DNA of 53,845 nucleotides from an uncultured Eubacterium sp. (GCA_947385875.1 CANDMV010000007.1:1-53845), one strand, 5' to 3'. Positions 7,501 to 15,021 are shown, counted from the stretch's first letter. Numbers and translations are program-made. The notes: a model not told the origin generated them from the letters alone.

Positions 7501-10464
7501 GAGCAAACCACAGCAAACGTACTGTTTGAGCGGCAGGCTGCGCTTTATCCGGATAAAACAGCGGTGATTGCCTGCGGCAAGAGCCTGACGTTTGGCGAAC
7601 TGAATGAAAATGCCAATAAGATTGCGAACCATTTAATTGAAATGGGATTATCCATCGAGCAGATGGTAGGTGTGATGCTGCCGAGAACCGTGGATGTCTA
7701 TGCGGCAAGGCAGGGAATTATGAAGGCGGGCGGCGCATTCCTGCCTATTGACCCAGAATACCCGGATGAGCGTATCAGCTATATCCTGGAAGATTCAAGA
7801 GCGGAATTTGTACTGATGCCTGGGGAGATTGCAAAAGAGCGGAAAAAGCTGGTTGAAAACCTGTCTGCCAGGGTTTTGGTATTGGAGGAGCTTTTAGAGA
7901 AGGATGGCAATACCGAGAATCCTAAGGTGGATATCCGTCCGGAGAACCTGTGTTACTGCATTTATACTTCTGGCTCTACCGGAAAGCCTAAGGGCGTGAT
8001 GATTGAGCACCGGAATCTGGTGAACTATGTAGATGATAACCCTTACAATGTAGAGGCGCAGTCTTATGTATACAACGCCACGGTATCGCTGGCATTTGCG
8101 GCGATTACCTTTGACGTTTCCATTTTGGAGGAATGTATCCCGCTGTACCACGGCATTACCGTCTGCATGGCAAATGAAGAGGAAATCCACAATCCGCTTG
8201 CGCTTTCCAAGTTGATTCTGGAAAATGGTGTGGATATGGTGACCTGTACGCCGTCATTTTTAATTAATATTATCGACATGCCGGAGATGAAGAAATCATT
8301 GTCGCAGATCAAGGTCTTTAACGTGGGCGCGGAGGCGTTTCCAGAGGCGCTTTATGATAAAATTATGGCTCTGGGAACGAATGCCATTACCTTTAATGGC
8401 TATGGGCCGACCGAGACGACGATTGGCTGTGCCTTCGATCAGGTGACTGGGGATAAGATTACGATTGGCAAGCCGATGGCAAACATTAAGATGGTAATGA
8501 TTGATAAGTACCGCAACCTGCTTCCAGCCGGAGTGCCGGGCGAGCTTTTGATTATTGGAAACGGCGTCGGCAGGGGCTATGTGGGCAAGCCGGAGATGAC
8601 AGCGGACAAATTCATTCGGTTTGAGGGCATGAATGCTTACCGCAGCGGCGATCTGGCAAAATGGAACCACCATGGCAAGATTGAATTTATGGGACGCATG
8701 GATAACCAGGTGAAGCTGCGCGGGCTGCGCGTGGAGTTAGATGAGATTGAAAATGTCATGAATCAGTACCCGACGGTCAAATCCAGCGTAGCGCTTGTAA
8801 AAGAAAAAGATTCTAACCAGTTCTTATGCGGCTATTTTGTGGCTGAGAGCCGGGTGGAAAAACAGAATCTGACCTGCTTTATGCAGAAGTATTTAACGCC
8901 TTATATGGTGCCGAGTGTGCTCATGCAGCTTCCTGAGCTGCCGCTTACCAATAACGGCAAGGTTAATAAGCGCGCCCTGCCGGAGCCGGAGTACACAGTG
9001 GAGAATAAGAATTATGTGAAGCCGCGCACAGAGCTGCAGCGTCAATTATGCGAAATCTTTGAGATGGCTCTTGGCGTGGAGCGGATTGGCATCGAAGATG
9101 ATTTCTTTGAACATGGCGGTACGTCCCTGTCAGCGTCTAAAGTGGCGATGAAGTGCATGAGCGCAGGCATTCAGGTAGCGTATGCAGACTTGTTCGAGTA
9201 CAAGACGCCTTTGGAACTGGAACGCCATATCCAAAAGCAGCAGGGCGGTAACGTTTCCGCAGCAGATGAAAAGAGCGGGGAAGGACAGAGCGTCTTAGAA
9301 CAGGCATTAAGCCACAATACGGTAGCGTATGTGGACGAGATTGCTCCATCTGCACTCGGCAATGTCCTGCTCACAGGAGCAAATGGCTTCTTAGGGGCGC
9401 ATATCTTAAAGTACATGATAGACCATGAGGACAATGTGATATACTGCCTGATGCGCAGGGGAAAAGCCTCCTCGTTGGAGAAACGGTTAAAGAGCGTGCT
9501 GGTGTACTATTTCAGCAATCCTTATGAAGAATTATTCGGCAGCCGTATCCAGCTAATTGAAGGAGATATCACGGACGCTGCCAGGGTAGAAAGCCTTAAG
9601 CAGTACGACTTTGACAGGGTCATTAACTGCGCGGCGTGCGTAAAGCATTTCTCTGCGGATGATACTTTGGAACAGGTGAATTACCAAGGCGTTTTGAAGT
9701 TGATTGATTTATGTAAAAAGACGGGACGTCAGTTGATTCAGATTTCCACGGTGAGCATAGCCGGTGAGAATGTGGGCGGAAAATTCCCGCAAGAGAAGAA
9801 GCTGTATGAGAGTGAGCTTTACTTTGGACAGAGCCTTTCCAACAAGTATATTGACACGAAGTTCCGTGCAGAAAAGGCTGTCTTAGAGGCAGCGGCGCAG
9901 GGCATGAAGGGTAGGGTTATCCGTGTAGGGAACCTGATGAGCCGTGTTAGTGACGGTGAATTTCAGATCAATTCCATGACGAACGGATTTATGCGCACCC
10001 TGCGCGGCTATGTGGCGCTTGGCAGATTCCCGGTGTCCATGCTGGATATGCCGACGGAATTTTCGCCAATAGACGCTACGGCGGAGGCGATTGTCAAATT
10101 GTCTGCGGTTTCGGGTGAATTTACGGTGTTCCATGCTTATAGCAGCTATTTAATCCAGATGGCGGATGTGATAGAACAGATGAATGCGTCGGGCATTCTT
10201 GTGGAGACGGTCAGCGATGAGGAGTTTAGGCAGGCGCTTTTTGCAGCTTTAGAGGATGAGGAGAACAATGAGCTGATTTCCGGCCTGATTGCCTATGCAT
10301 CCGGTGACGCAGAACAAAGCGCCGTCTACATAGATGCGGATAATAGTTTTACTACCAAAGCCTTGTACCGTCTTGGGTTTAAGTGGCCGATGCCGGATCG
10401 CATTTACCTTAAAAATGCGCTGACAGCCCTTGAGACGTTAGGATTCTTTGATGGAAGGCTATAA
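1501..10464 (+). CDS. Trimodular non-ribosomal peptide synthetase A-T-C-A-T-C-A-T-R with reductive release
   Basis: A 2,987-residue synthetase starting after AGGAGG. Order and landmarks: A1 (~1-440), T1 (Ser507), C2 (HHIIFDG, His680-681), A2 (YTSGSTG from Tyr1136, Asp1182), T2 (Ser1529), C3 (HHIISDG, His1699-1700), A3 (Asp2205), T3 (Ser2542), and a terminal Rossmann reductase (~2615-2987; TGANGFLG and Y2783-x3-K2787). Both C domains have intact active sites. There is no initial C domain and no thioesterase. By-eye pocket codes against GrsA are A1 V-V-L-F-V-T-C-A-T-K, A2 D-A-M-F-L-G-V-I-L-K and A3 D-V-L-T-N-G-G-I-G-K. A2 looks hydrophobic and A3 more polar. A1 has Val180 where Asp235 normally holds the alpha-amine, so it may activate an acid lacking that amine. 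The reductase should release an aldehyde or alcohol. The T domains need a phosphopantetheinyl transferase, which is absent from this window. Confidence 0.95.
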   Translation: MNFLDEFQYIVRKYPQKAALADCNGERITTYEELEALSRRIAAKLLKSGEMSGRAVMVCMGRKMEYIAAELGIMMAGAAFVPTLPEYPEERLSYIKEDCRAAVVIDDGWLSDIGTYEPVQLQAREDGSHAMIIYTSGSTGRPKGIVHTMASLTQGVWRNRDIMYVDENDVQAAGAPMSFVVLILEYFTVLSRGGCSHILPEETRKDVRLLEDYFAAKGITCAFISPQILRLFKNKSQTLKKVATGSERVSMLAGDGYELYNCYGSSETAATAVSYKVEEPMENTPIGKPLEGLEIFLLDEDGKEAADGEEGEICIRGVLAESYLNLEEQSAKTFFRQEDGSVLVHTGDIGRRMPDGNYVYVNRRDWMVKINGQRVETGEIELRISSMPEVESAVVKAFEDENGQNYLCAYYVSAEELKVEQIRSYLKETLPDYMVPRFFKRLDSLPKNVNGKLDRTVLLPPGLDEYKTTYREPKSHCEKRICQGFEEVLHCGRVGVDDDFFKLGGDSINVLKLAEFLSDIELAPELVLSGRTPARVAALLEEKQGDQLEKHSKERENYVLTDSQMGVYLECVNDPQSTMYNIPMCCELSDAADMEKFKNAVKKAVSMHPSFGVNIALDKGTPVMGLHPEYLRADVGEWETEDIEAVKRTFVRPFRLEGEPLYRMALYRCGSKCYFLFDVHHIIFDGTSVKVFLDEISQLYHGEEPEPEEISLMDFSVYEESLKDSAKYQKAREFFAGRLAGEDFGEALIKDYKKKTVTPAGKEVRISLGGELSSMAVEQFVRQKGISENTLFLGAFSYTLGKFSGENKSLFCTVNNGRHTVNMANSTGMFVRTLPICHSWEESESVERYLQNFQEDFYAVMGHDCISFAELAKDYGIASDILFVYQGEMFQGLSLNGGKYAAVPLDTGDVQADVSVMVMKQGGGYEISLEYRTDLYCEETARGLLHMLLQVLKGMLASESLGQIALTSELDLQILDRFNETEVFYDRSKTVIDLFREQVRKTPDHTAVVYTDRSYTYAQVDKMTDRLAAYVSGLGIGREEVVSVLIPRCEYMAIASIGVSKSGAAYQPLDPSYPKERLAFMMEDSAAKLLIADEELLPLVPQWQGRVLLTKDIPDLPEADKLPEPPKPEDLFILLYTSGSTGVPKGCMLEHRNIAAFCDSYRRNYELTEDSCVAAYASYGFDANMMDTYPTLTSGAVLHIIDESIRLDLNALHEYFEEHGITNAFMTTQIGRAFATSMLSGAARLGSAADAKDTHLKYLLMGGEALTPFEPLGSTRYLNVYGPTECTILTTAYPLEEYEEDLPIGKPLPNVKLYIVDKQGRRVPVGVPGELCISGVHVSRGYLNRPEKTSEVYGDNPYSDLPEYSRIYHTGDIVRYLPDGNIQFIGRRDGQVKIRGFRIELTEVEEIIRRFPGIKDATVAAFDEPSGGKYIAAYVVSDEEVDVDAMNEFIEESKPPYMVPAVTMQIDKIPLNQNQKVNKRALPVPERKQEDLAPPEGEAQQKIFDCIAEVIGHREFGVNSDIYKAGLTSIGAVKLNVLLSDAFEGAVIRNKDLKEHNTVEKLEKFLAGVSGEETFEKREAYPLTQTQNGIFVECAANPGSTIYNIPFLFRLGENVELQRLKKAIEETVEAHPYIKTTLMLDDEGNIWQKRNDGLPFEVKLCKELRKEELVKPYQILGDRLFRIQLFDTSEGKYLFLEFHHIISDGESCGIFLRDMNEAYSGKSPAKEKFSGYEAALVEQKALQGQEYALAKQYYDGIFKDCDTDFLPAKDHREETPGLGLYQRADKADLEALRRFCAGQKVTLNTLFTAAFGFVTGRYVYKDEAVFTTIYNGRNDSRLSSTINMLVKTLPVHCNLDGEKEIGSYLKETGEQLVNSMNADIYSFAEISRAYGIKADIMFAFQGDSFLFDTIAGEKAVIEELSLDTAKAPLSIDVMVNENEIRYQVEYRSDMYEERTIAGLIDSLAVVVQEFQDKKQLKEVCMVSQRARRELDSCNKTEHEVEQTTANVLFERQAALYPDKTAVIACGKSLTFGELNENANKIANHLIEMGLSIEQMVGVMLPRTVDVYAARQGIMKAGGAFLPIDPEYPDERISYILEDSRAEFVLMPGEIAKERKKLVENLSARVLVLEELLEKDGNTENPKVDIRPENLCYCIYTSGSTGKPKGVMIEHRNLVNYVDDNPYNVEAQSYVYNATVSLAFAAITFDVSILEECIPLYHGITVCMANEEEIHNPLALSKLILENGVDMVTCTPSFLINIIDMPEMKKSLSQIKVFNVGAEAFPEALYDKIMALGTNAITFNGYGPTETTIGCAFDQVTGDKITIGKPMANIKMVMIDKYRNLLPAGVPGELLIIGNGVGRGYVGKPEMTADKFIRFEGMNAYRSGDLAKWNHHGKIEFMGRMDNQVKLRGLRVELDEIENVMNQYPTVKSSVALVKEKDSNQFLCGYFVAESRVEKQNLTCFMQKYLTPYMVPSVLMQLPELPLTNNGKVNKRALPEPEYTVENKNYVKPRTELQRQLCEIFEMALGVERIGIEDDFFEHGGTSLSASKVAMKCMSAGIQVAYADLFEYKTPLELERHIQKQQGGNVSAADEKSGEGQSVLEQALSHNTVAYVDEIAPSALGNVLLTGANGFLGAHILKYMIDHEDNVIYCLMRRGKASSLEKRLKSVLVYYFSNPYEELFGSRIQLIEGDITDAARVESLKQYDFDRVINCAACVKHFSADDTLEQVNYQGVLKLIDLCKKTGRQLIQISTVSIAGENVGGKFPQEKKLYESELYFGQSLSNKYIDTKFRAEKAVLEAAAQGMKGRVIRVGNLMSRVSDGEFQINSMTNGFMRTLRGYVALGRFPVSMLDMPTEFSPIDATAEAIVKLSAVSGEFTVFHAYSSYLIQMADVIEQMNASGILVETVSDEEFRQALFAALEDEENNELISGLIAYASGDAEQSAVYIDADNSFTTKALYRLGFKWPMPDRIYLKNALTALETLGFFDGRL

Positions 10465-10502
10465 AAACAGCTTAGCCGGCCGAACAGTTACAGGAGGGTT
10501 CT

Positions 10503-12278
10503 ATGGAGAGAAACGCGTTTTTAATTAATAAAAAAATCCACCAGTATATTCTGCCGGGAGTGCTGATGACAGTTGCTATGCAGCTTGGCAATGTGGTGGA
10601 CGGCATGATTGTCGGAAATCTGCTTGGAGCGGAGGCGATGGCGGCGATTGAAATTTCTATGCCGGTGCTTTTACTGCTGCAGATGGCGGCTTTAATGCTT
10701 GCTATGGGCGGCGCGGCTGAGGCGGCGGTATTTCTTGGCAAACGGGACATGGAAAAAGCCAGCGGGGTGTTCACCGCCTCGCTGGTAGCCGGGCTGTCAG
10801 TATCGGTATTTTTTGCACTGTTCACACCAATCCTTCCGGGACCTGCTTCTATGCTCCTTGCCGGAAATAGTGATTTAGCTGCGCTGGCCGAGCCGTATAT
10901 TATGGTAAATATTGCGGGAATCCCTATTCTGACGGTGGCCATTATTTTCTGCTATTTTATGAATGCAGATAATCATCCGCAGTTAGGAAGTGCACTTTTC
11001 ATCATTGCCAATATAGTAAACCTGTTTCTGGATTTTGTGTTTATCCAGAGCTTTCATATGGGCATGGCAGGCAGCGCACTAGCTACAATGATTGGTTATC
11101 TGGCTGGAATGGCGCCAGTGGCAATTTATTTTCGTTCCAAGCAGCGGATGCTGCGCTTGCGAAGGCTGGATAAAAAAGCGTTCCATTATGTAAGGATTTC
11201 CATGAAGGCAGGAATTCCCAGTGCAGCCTTTACGCTGATGTCTGCATTAAAATCTGTGATTATCAACTCCGCGATTGTGCGTATTCTGGGAAAAGACCCT
11301 ATGGCAGTCTATTCTGTTTGTGCCAATGCTGTGCTGATTGCGGAATTGTGTGTAGGGGGAATTATTGGACTCGTTCAGAATATTGCAGGAATTCTCTATG
11401 GAGAACGTGATTATTATGGCATCCGTACCCTCTGCAAGAGAGTACTTACCTACAGTTACATGGCAATAGTCATTTTGCTGGTGATATTTTTTGCCGTTCC
11501 TGGGTTGATTGCCGGATTATTTGGAATCACAGAAGGAAATATGCTTACGCTGTGTGAGACGGCACTGCGTATTTTTGCCTGCAGCTTTCCTTTTTATGTG
11601 TATAATAAATTCCTGATGTCCTACTACCAGACAATTTTACAGCCGGGCCTGTCTACGGTAGTGACTGTATTGCAGGGATTTGTGGTGATCGTGCCGCTTA
11701 CCTTAGCAGGGATTTTCTTCTGGGGGCTTCCAGGCGTATGCCTGATGGCAGTAGTAAGCGAGGCGGTTACGATTCTTCTAGCTGCTTTCTGGCGGATCAT
11801 GGGACAGCGCAGCGGGAAATTTGAGGCTGGCGGCGTCTATATGCTGCCGCGGATTACGGATGAGAAATTCTTAGACTGTTCCATTGAGAACAATCTGGAA
11901 GAGGTGATTGCTTATCGGGAAAAGCTATTTGAATTTTGTGCAGACAACCATATAAGTGAACGGGACGCCATGATCCTTGGACTTGCCGTGGAGGAGATTG
12001 CTGCCAATATTGTGCAGTATGGCTATCATAGCGGGAAAAATTATATAGATATCAGTTTTACCATACAGGATGATAAGTACATGTTAAGAATTCGTGACGA
12101 CGGCATACCCTTTAATCCGTTGGAGTATCAGCAGCAGAAGGAAGAAGCAGTGGCTTTGGGTGGGATTGCCCTGATTAAGAAGATGGCATCCGAATTTCAG
12201 TATATGCGGGTATTGAATATGAATAACACAGTGGTAGAGCTGAATATCCGGAAAAATCAGGATTTATCCCTGAATTAA
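10503..12278 (+). CDS. MATE-family exporter fused to a C-terminal RsbW-like ATPase domain
   Basis: A 591-residue protein after AGGAGGG, 38 bases downstream of the NRPS. Residues ~10-445 form a MATE/MVF-type carrier with about 12 hydrophobic helices. Residues ~450-591 are a soluble GHKL ATP-binding domain of the RsbW/SpoIIAB anti-sigma type, with N-box EEIAANIVQYGY, G1 box RDDGIPFNP and G2 box ALGGIALIKKM. MATE carriers usually end near 450 residues, so the extra domain is a true fusion; I see no frameshift at the joint. The position argues that it exports the NRPS product. The kinase-like domain, together with the STAS gene 0.7 kb downstream, suggests partner-switching: phosphorylation of the STAS protein and possible control of a sigma factor or of transport. 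The sigma factor is not in the window. Confidence 0.88.
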   Translation: MERNAFLINKKIHQYILPGVLMTVAMQLGNVVDGMIVGNLLGAEAMAAIEISMPVLLLLQMAALMLAMGGAAEAAVFLGKRDMEKASGVFTASLVAGLSVSVFFALFTPILPGPASMLLAGNSDLAALAEPYIMVNIAGIPILTVAIIFCYFMNADNHPQLGSALFIIANIVNLFLDFVFIQSFHMGMAGSALATMIGYLAGMAPVAIYFRSKQRMLRLRRLDKKAFHYVRISMKAGIPSAAFTLMSALKSVIINSAIVRILGKDPMAVYSVCANAVLIAELCVGGIIGLVQNIAGILYGERDYYGIRTLCKRVLTYSYMAIVILLVIFFAVPGLIAGLFGITEGNMLTLCETALRIFACSFPFYVYNKFLMSYYQTILQPGLSTVVTVLQGFVVIVPLTLAGIFFWGLPGVCLMAVVSEAVTILLAAFWRIMGQRSGKFEAGGVYMLPRITDEKFLDCSIENNLEEVIAYREKLFEFCADNHISERDAMILGLAVEEIAANIVQYGYHSGKNYIDISFTIQDDKYMLRIRDDGIPFNPLEYQQQKEEAVALGGIALIKKMASEFQYMRVLNMNNTVVELNIRKNQDLSLN

Positions 12279-12400
12279 TATCAATTATCCCGAAAAATAC
12301 AGTCTGGGAAAATATTTTGTTAAGATGGTATGGGATATGAAAGGTGTTTCTGATACCCTGATTTTATGAAATGATAGTGAAAGAAAGGAGAAAATACAAA

Positions 12401-12983
12401 TTGAAAAAACCGGTTTTTACAGGATTATCTCATGTATGCATTTTTGTGGATGATGTGATGGAAGCGTTTCAATATTATGAGAGGATTTTGGGCGCTGTTC
12501 CTAACCAGCATATTCCCCATTGGAAGAACAAAGGCTTTTTCCAGGCGGGAGGTTTTTATAGAAGAAGCAGAAGAAGGGGAGGTTTCTATTGGCTTTATGG
12601 ATGTGCCGGGAACAAAGTTCACTATTGAACTGATGTGCTACCACAATCCTGAGGGTCGCCAGGAACCCGTGATTTTTAAAGCCAATGATATCAGCGGAGC
12701 CAGACATGTGGCGTTGAAAGTCATCAATATTGAGGAGGCTTTCGAATACATAAAGGCACAGCCGGACGTAACTTTGATTAATACTACAGAAGATTATCGG
12801 GTTTACCAGATCAGCAGGACACTGCCGTCAGATTTCTACTATTTTGATGAAGCGAAAGAGAAGGATGCCCGGAGCAAACAGAAAGCGGCGGATATTTTGG
12901 GCAATACCAAATATTTTTACTTTATTGATAAGTATGGCCTGCAATGGGAGTTTGAGCAGGGACACACAGATATTGGAGATTAA
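12401..12983 (+). pseudogene. VOC/glyoxalase-fold protein gene with a +1 frameshift
   Basis: Two overlapping frames together make one vicinal-oxygen-chelate protein of about 190 residues. The first begins at TTG 12401, ten bases after AAAGGAG, with the VOC opening LSHVCIFVDDVMEAFQYYE; it then falls out of frame. Removing one G from the GGG at 12547-12549 joins it to FIEEAEEGEVSIGF and a complete second half ending in YFIDKYGLQWEFEQ. VOC proteins act as isomerases, dioxygenases or resistance-type binding proteins; the function here is unknown. Its place between exporter and STAS gene suggests it belonged to the same operon. The break could be real decay or a base-calling error. Confidence 0.75.
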
Positions 12984-12995
12984 GGAGAGAAGGAT

Positions 12996-13295
12996 ATGAA
13001 TATTGTGGAGAACTTAAATGGAAGCCGGTTATGCATTTCCCTGGAGGGAAGGTTAGATACGACAACTGCACCAGAACTTGAGAAGGTTCTGTCTGGCAGT
13101 CTGGATGGAGTAACGGAGCTGGCCTTTGACATGGCTGCGCTTGACTATCTGTCATCGGCGGGACTGCGCATTCTTTTAGGTGCACAAAAGCAGATGAACG
13201 AGCAGGGCAGCATGAAAGTTATGAATGTGAACGGAACAATTATGGAAATCTTTGAAGTAACTGGATTTGTCGATATCCTTACAATCGAATCGTAG
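12996..13295 (+). CDS. STAS-domain anti-sigma factor antagonist (RsbV/SpoIIAA type)
   Basis: A 99-residue single STAS domain following TAAGGAGAG. The fold signature is clear: an N-terminal strand with LEGRLDTTTAPELE, then FDMAALDYLSSAGLRILL carrying the conserved Ser pair (53-54) where RsbV/SpoIIAA proteins are phosphorylated. In this family the unphosphorylated form binds an RsbW-type kinase and frees a sigma factor. The likely partner here is the RsbW-like domain fused to the exporter at 10503, because the dedicated RsbW gene that should follow has been deleted to a stub. It lies 12 bases after the VOC frame, so the genes were probably cotranscribed. Confidence 0.9.
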   Translation: MNIVENLNGSRLCISLEGRLDTTTAPELEKVLSGSLDGVTELAFDMAALDYLSSAGLRILLGAQKQMNEQGSMKVMNVNGTIMEIFEVTGFVDILTIES

Positions 13296-13385
13296 CTTGG
13301 CATCTATATGGTGAAGAAGTGCATGGATGAGATTTCTTATGAATATAAAGATGGAAGAAATATTTTGCGTATCAAAAAATTATAA
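13296..13385 (+). pseudogene. C-terminal stub of a deleted RsbW-like anti-sigma kinase gene
   Basis: Immediately after the TAG stop of the STAS gene, in the same frame, 29 codons read LGIYMVKKCMDEISYEYK and continue to LRIKKL, then TAA. This is the typical G2 box and final strand of RsbW-like ATPases (LGIFLVKK-x-MDEVSYEY type). There is no start or ribosome site and the first ~110 residues are absent. The simplest history is a normal STAS-RsbW pair that lost most of RsbW by a deletion ending exactly at the STAS stop. Confidence 0.7.
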
Positions 13386-13458
13386 TGGATTCTTAGATTT
13401 TCTTTCTGGGATATCCGAAATCAACGTATAGTTTATCATAAAAATTATATATGCTTAA

Positions 13459-13497
13459 GCAGCAAGGCGGCAGGGAGAAATCTCTGCTGCTTTTTTT
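13459..13497 (+). terminator. Rho-independent terminator of the NRPS-exporter-STAS operon
   Basis: GCAGCA 13459-13464 pairs with TGCTGC 13485-13490, with an inner GAGA/TCTC stem, followed by seven T residues. It closes the biosynthetic operon after the RsbW stub. Confidence 0.7.
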
Positions 13498-13632
13498 GAA
13501 GAATTTTGTGAATATAAAGCGAAGCAGATTGACAAAATCGACAGTTATATAACTTGTGCATTGGAGCAGCAGGAGGAAACAAAAGCAAGGTATGATTGCA
13601 ATTTTTACGATGAGTTTATAACTTACAGTTAA
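13498..13632 (+). pseudogene. Possible C-terminal fragment of an unknown protein
   Basis: From 13498 an open frame of 44 codons (starting EEFCEYKAKQIDKIDSYI and ending in DEFITYS) runs to TAA with protein-like composition and a helical, charged character. It has no start codon or ribosome site and its upstream part is replaced by the terminator. I do not recognise the family. It may be the tail of a deleted gene or a chance frame. The rest of 13386-13683 shows nothing else. Confidence 0.25.
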
Positions 13633-13683
13633 AAAATTTCCTTATAGGTTAACATCTGCTCAATGGCTGTAAATGAAGTCCTG

Positions 13684-13692
13684 TGATATAAT
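13684..13692 (+). promoter_or_regulatory. Extended -10 promoter of the XRE regulator gene
   Basis: TGATATAAT is an extended -10 element about 45 bases before the regulator's ATG. No strong -35 is seen. Confidence 0.5.
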
Positions 13693-13738
13693 AAGGACAG
13701 CAAAAGCTTTTAGATGATTCAGATTAAGGAGTGAAATT

Positions 13739-14797
13739 ATGTCGATCAATTTAGTAATTCAGGAAAAGCGAAAAGAACTGGGACTCACGCAGGAGCAGGT
13801 GGCGAAACATCTCAATGTATCAATTCCTGCTGTCAGTAAGTGGGAAAGCGGCTCGTCCAGCCCGGACATTTCCCTGCTGCCGCCATTAGCCCGTCTGCTC
13901 AAGGTAGATTTAAATACGCTGCTTTGTTTTCAAGAAGACATGTCTAATCAGGAGATTGAGTGTTTTTGCAGAGAAGTTGCGTCGGTTGTCCAGTCAAAGG
14001 GAATCGCTGACGGGTTTGAAGCAGCTGAGCAGAAAATACGCGAATACCCGCATAATGAGACTCTGCTGCACTGCCTTACCGTTCAGCTTGACAGCCTGCT
14101 TGCTATGTCTGAACTGTCAGCTGATGAAATGCGCCGATACGACGATCTGATTGTAAAATGGTACAGCAATCTTGCGGGGAGCAGTAATAGCAGTATTCGT
14201 AACAGTGCAGAATACATGCTGGTAAATAAATGGATCCGCAAAGGTGATTATGAAAAGGCTCAGGAAATTCTGAATCAAATGCCTGATAGAGAAGACTATG
14301 TCAGCAGTATGGCGGACAAGCGTATGCTGCAGATTAACATGGACCTGCGCCGGGGCAGGACAGAAGAGGCAATGAAAGGATTACAGAATGCTCTGCTGAT
14401 GGCTGTAAATAAGGTTCAAATGCTTCTTTATAAAATGATTGATGCAGAATTGGCAGCCGGCAGTATTCATAACGCAGAAAAAATTGCAGATAAAGCAGGG
14501 CAGATGGCATCGTTCTTTGATTTGTCGGAATATGGTTCCTATGTGGCTCCGCTGCATATTGCTGTCACTAAGAAAGATGTCGGTGAATGTATCCGCCTTT
14601 TGCGGAAATTGCTTGCAGCAATGATCACGCCGTGGGAAATGAGCAGTTCTTTGCTGTATGACCGCATTGCAAAGAATCCTGATATGAAACAGATGCTGCC
14701 TGCGGTTTTAACGGAACTGGAAAAAGAATCTGCGTATGATTTTCTTCATAACTCCGATGAATTCAAAGAGTTGATTGCTGAGTATAGGTCATTGTAA
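13739..14797 (+). CDS. XRE-family HTH regulator with a helical-repeat C-terminal region
   Basis: A 352-residue protein starting after TAAGGAG. Residues ~5-60 form a Cro/CI helix-turn-helix (KRKELGLTQEQVAKHL, then VSKWESGSSSPDI). The remaining ~290 residues are all-helical with TPR-like character (KGDYEKAQEILNQMP, RGRTEEAMKGLQNAL). This architecture is common in Clostridia, where the C-terminal part often senses a peptide or protein, but no ligand can be read from the sequence. It has its own promoter and sits alone between a terminator and a decayed gene. Its target may be the neighbouring biosynthetic operon; that is only an inference from position. Confidence 0.85.
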   Translation: MSINLVIQEKRKELGLTQEQVAKHLNVSIPAVSKWESGSSSPDISLLPPLARLLKVDLNTLLCFQEDMSNQEIECFCREVASVVQSKGIADGFEAAEQKIREYPHNETLLHCLTVQLDSLLAMSELSADEMRRYDDLIVKWYSNLAGSSNSSIRNSAEYMLVNKWIRKGDYEKAQEILNQMPDREDYVSSMADKRMLQINMDLRRGRTEEAMKGLQNALLMAVNKVQMLLYKMIDAELAAGSIHNAEKIADKAGQMASFFDLSEYGSYVAPLHIAVTKKDVGECIRLLRKLLAAMITPWEMSSSLLYDRIAKNPDMKQMLPAVLTELEKESAYDFLHNSDEFKELIAEYRSL

Positions 14798-14866
14798 CAA
14801 TTAAAGAGGATTGGGCTTTGTATGCTTTGTTTTATCTGGTCTGGCTGATGTAAGGGAGGAGGGAGC

Positions 14867-15021
14867 ATGAAAAAGAGAATTTATACTGTTATTTTCACGC
14901 GATTCTGCTGATGCTGTCCATAGCCACAGTATTCGCTGCAAAAGAAAGATCAAGGCTTGTGGACAAAGCAGACCTGCTTTTGGACAGTGAAAAAGCCGAG
15001 CTGCTGGGAATACTGTCGTAA
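14867..15021 (+). pseudogene. N-terminal remnant of a TPM-domain (YgcG-like) secreted protein
   Basis: A start codon preceded by GGGAGGAGGGAG opens a typical signal peptide (MKKRIYTVIF) that frameshifts after about ten codons. In the next frame it continues LLMLSIATVFAAKE, then SRLVDKADLLLDSEKAELL, the opening of TPM/YgcG domains (LVD-x-ADLL-x-DSE). A stop follows after ILS. Both a frameshift and a large C-terminal loss are present, so it is clearly inactive. The 5' signals are still intact. The remaining bases up to 15065 show nothing. Confidence 0.65.

Noticed and set aside
1501..10464. Hybrid NRPS-PKS
   Set aside because: No ketosynthase, acyltransferase or ketoreductase domains; the terminal Rossmann domain is a thioester reductase.
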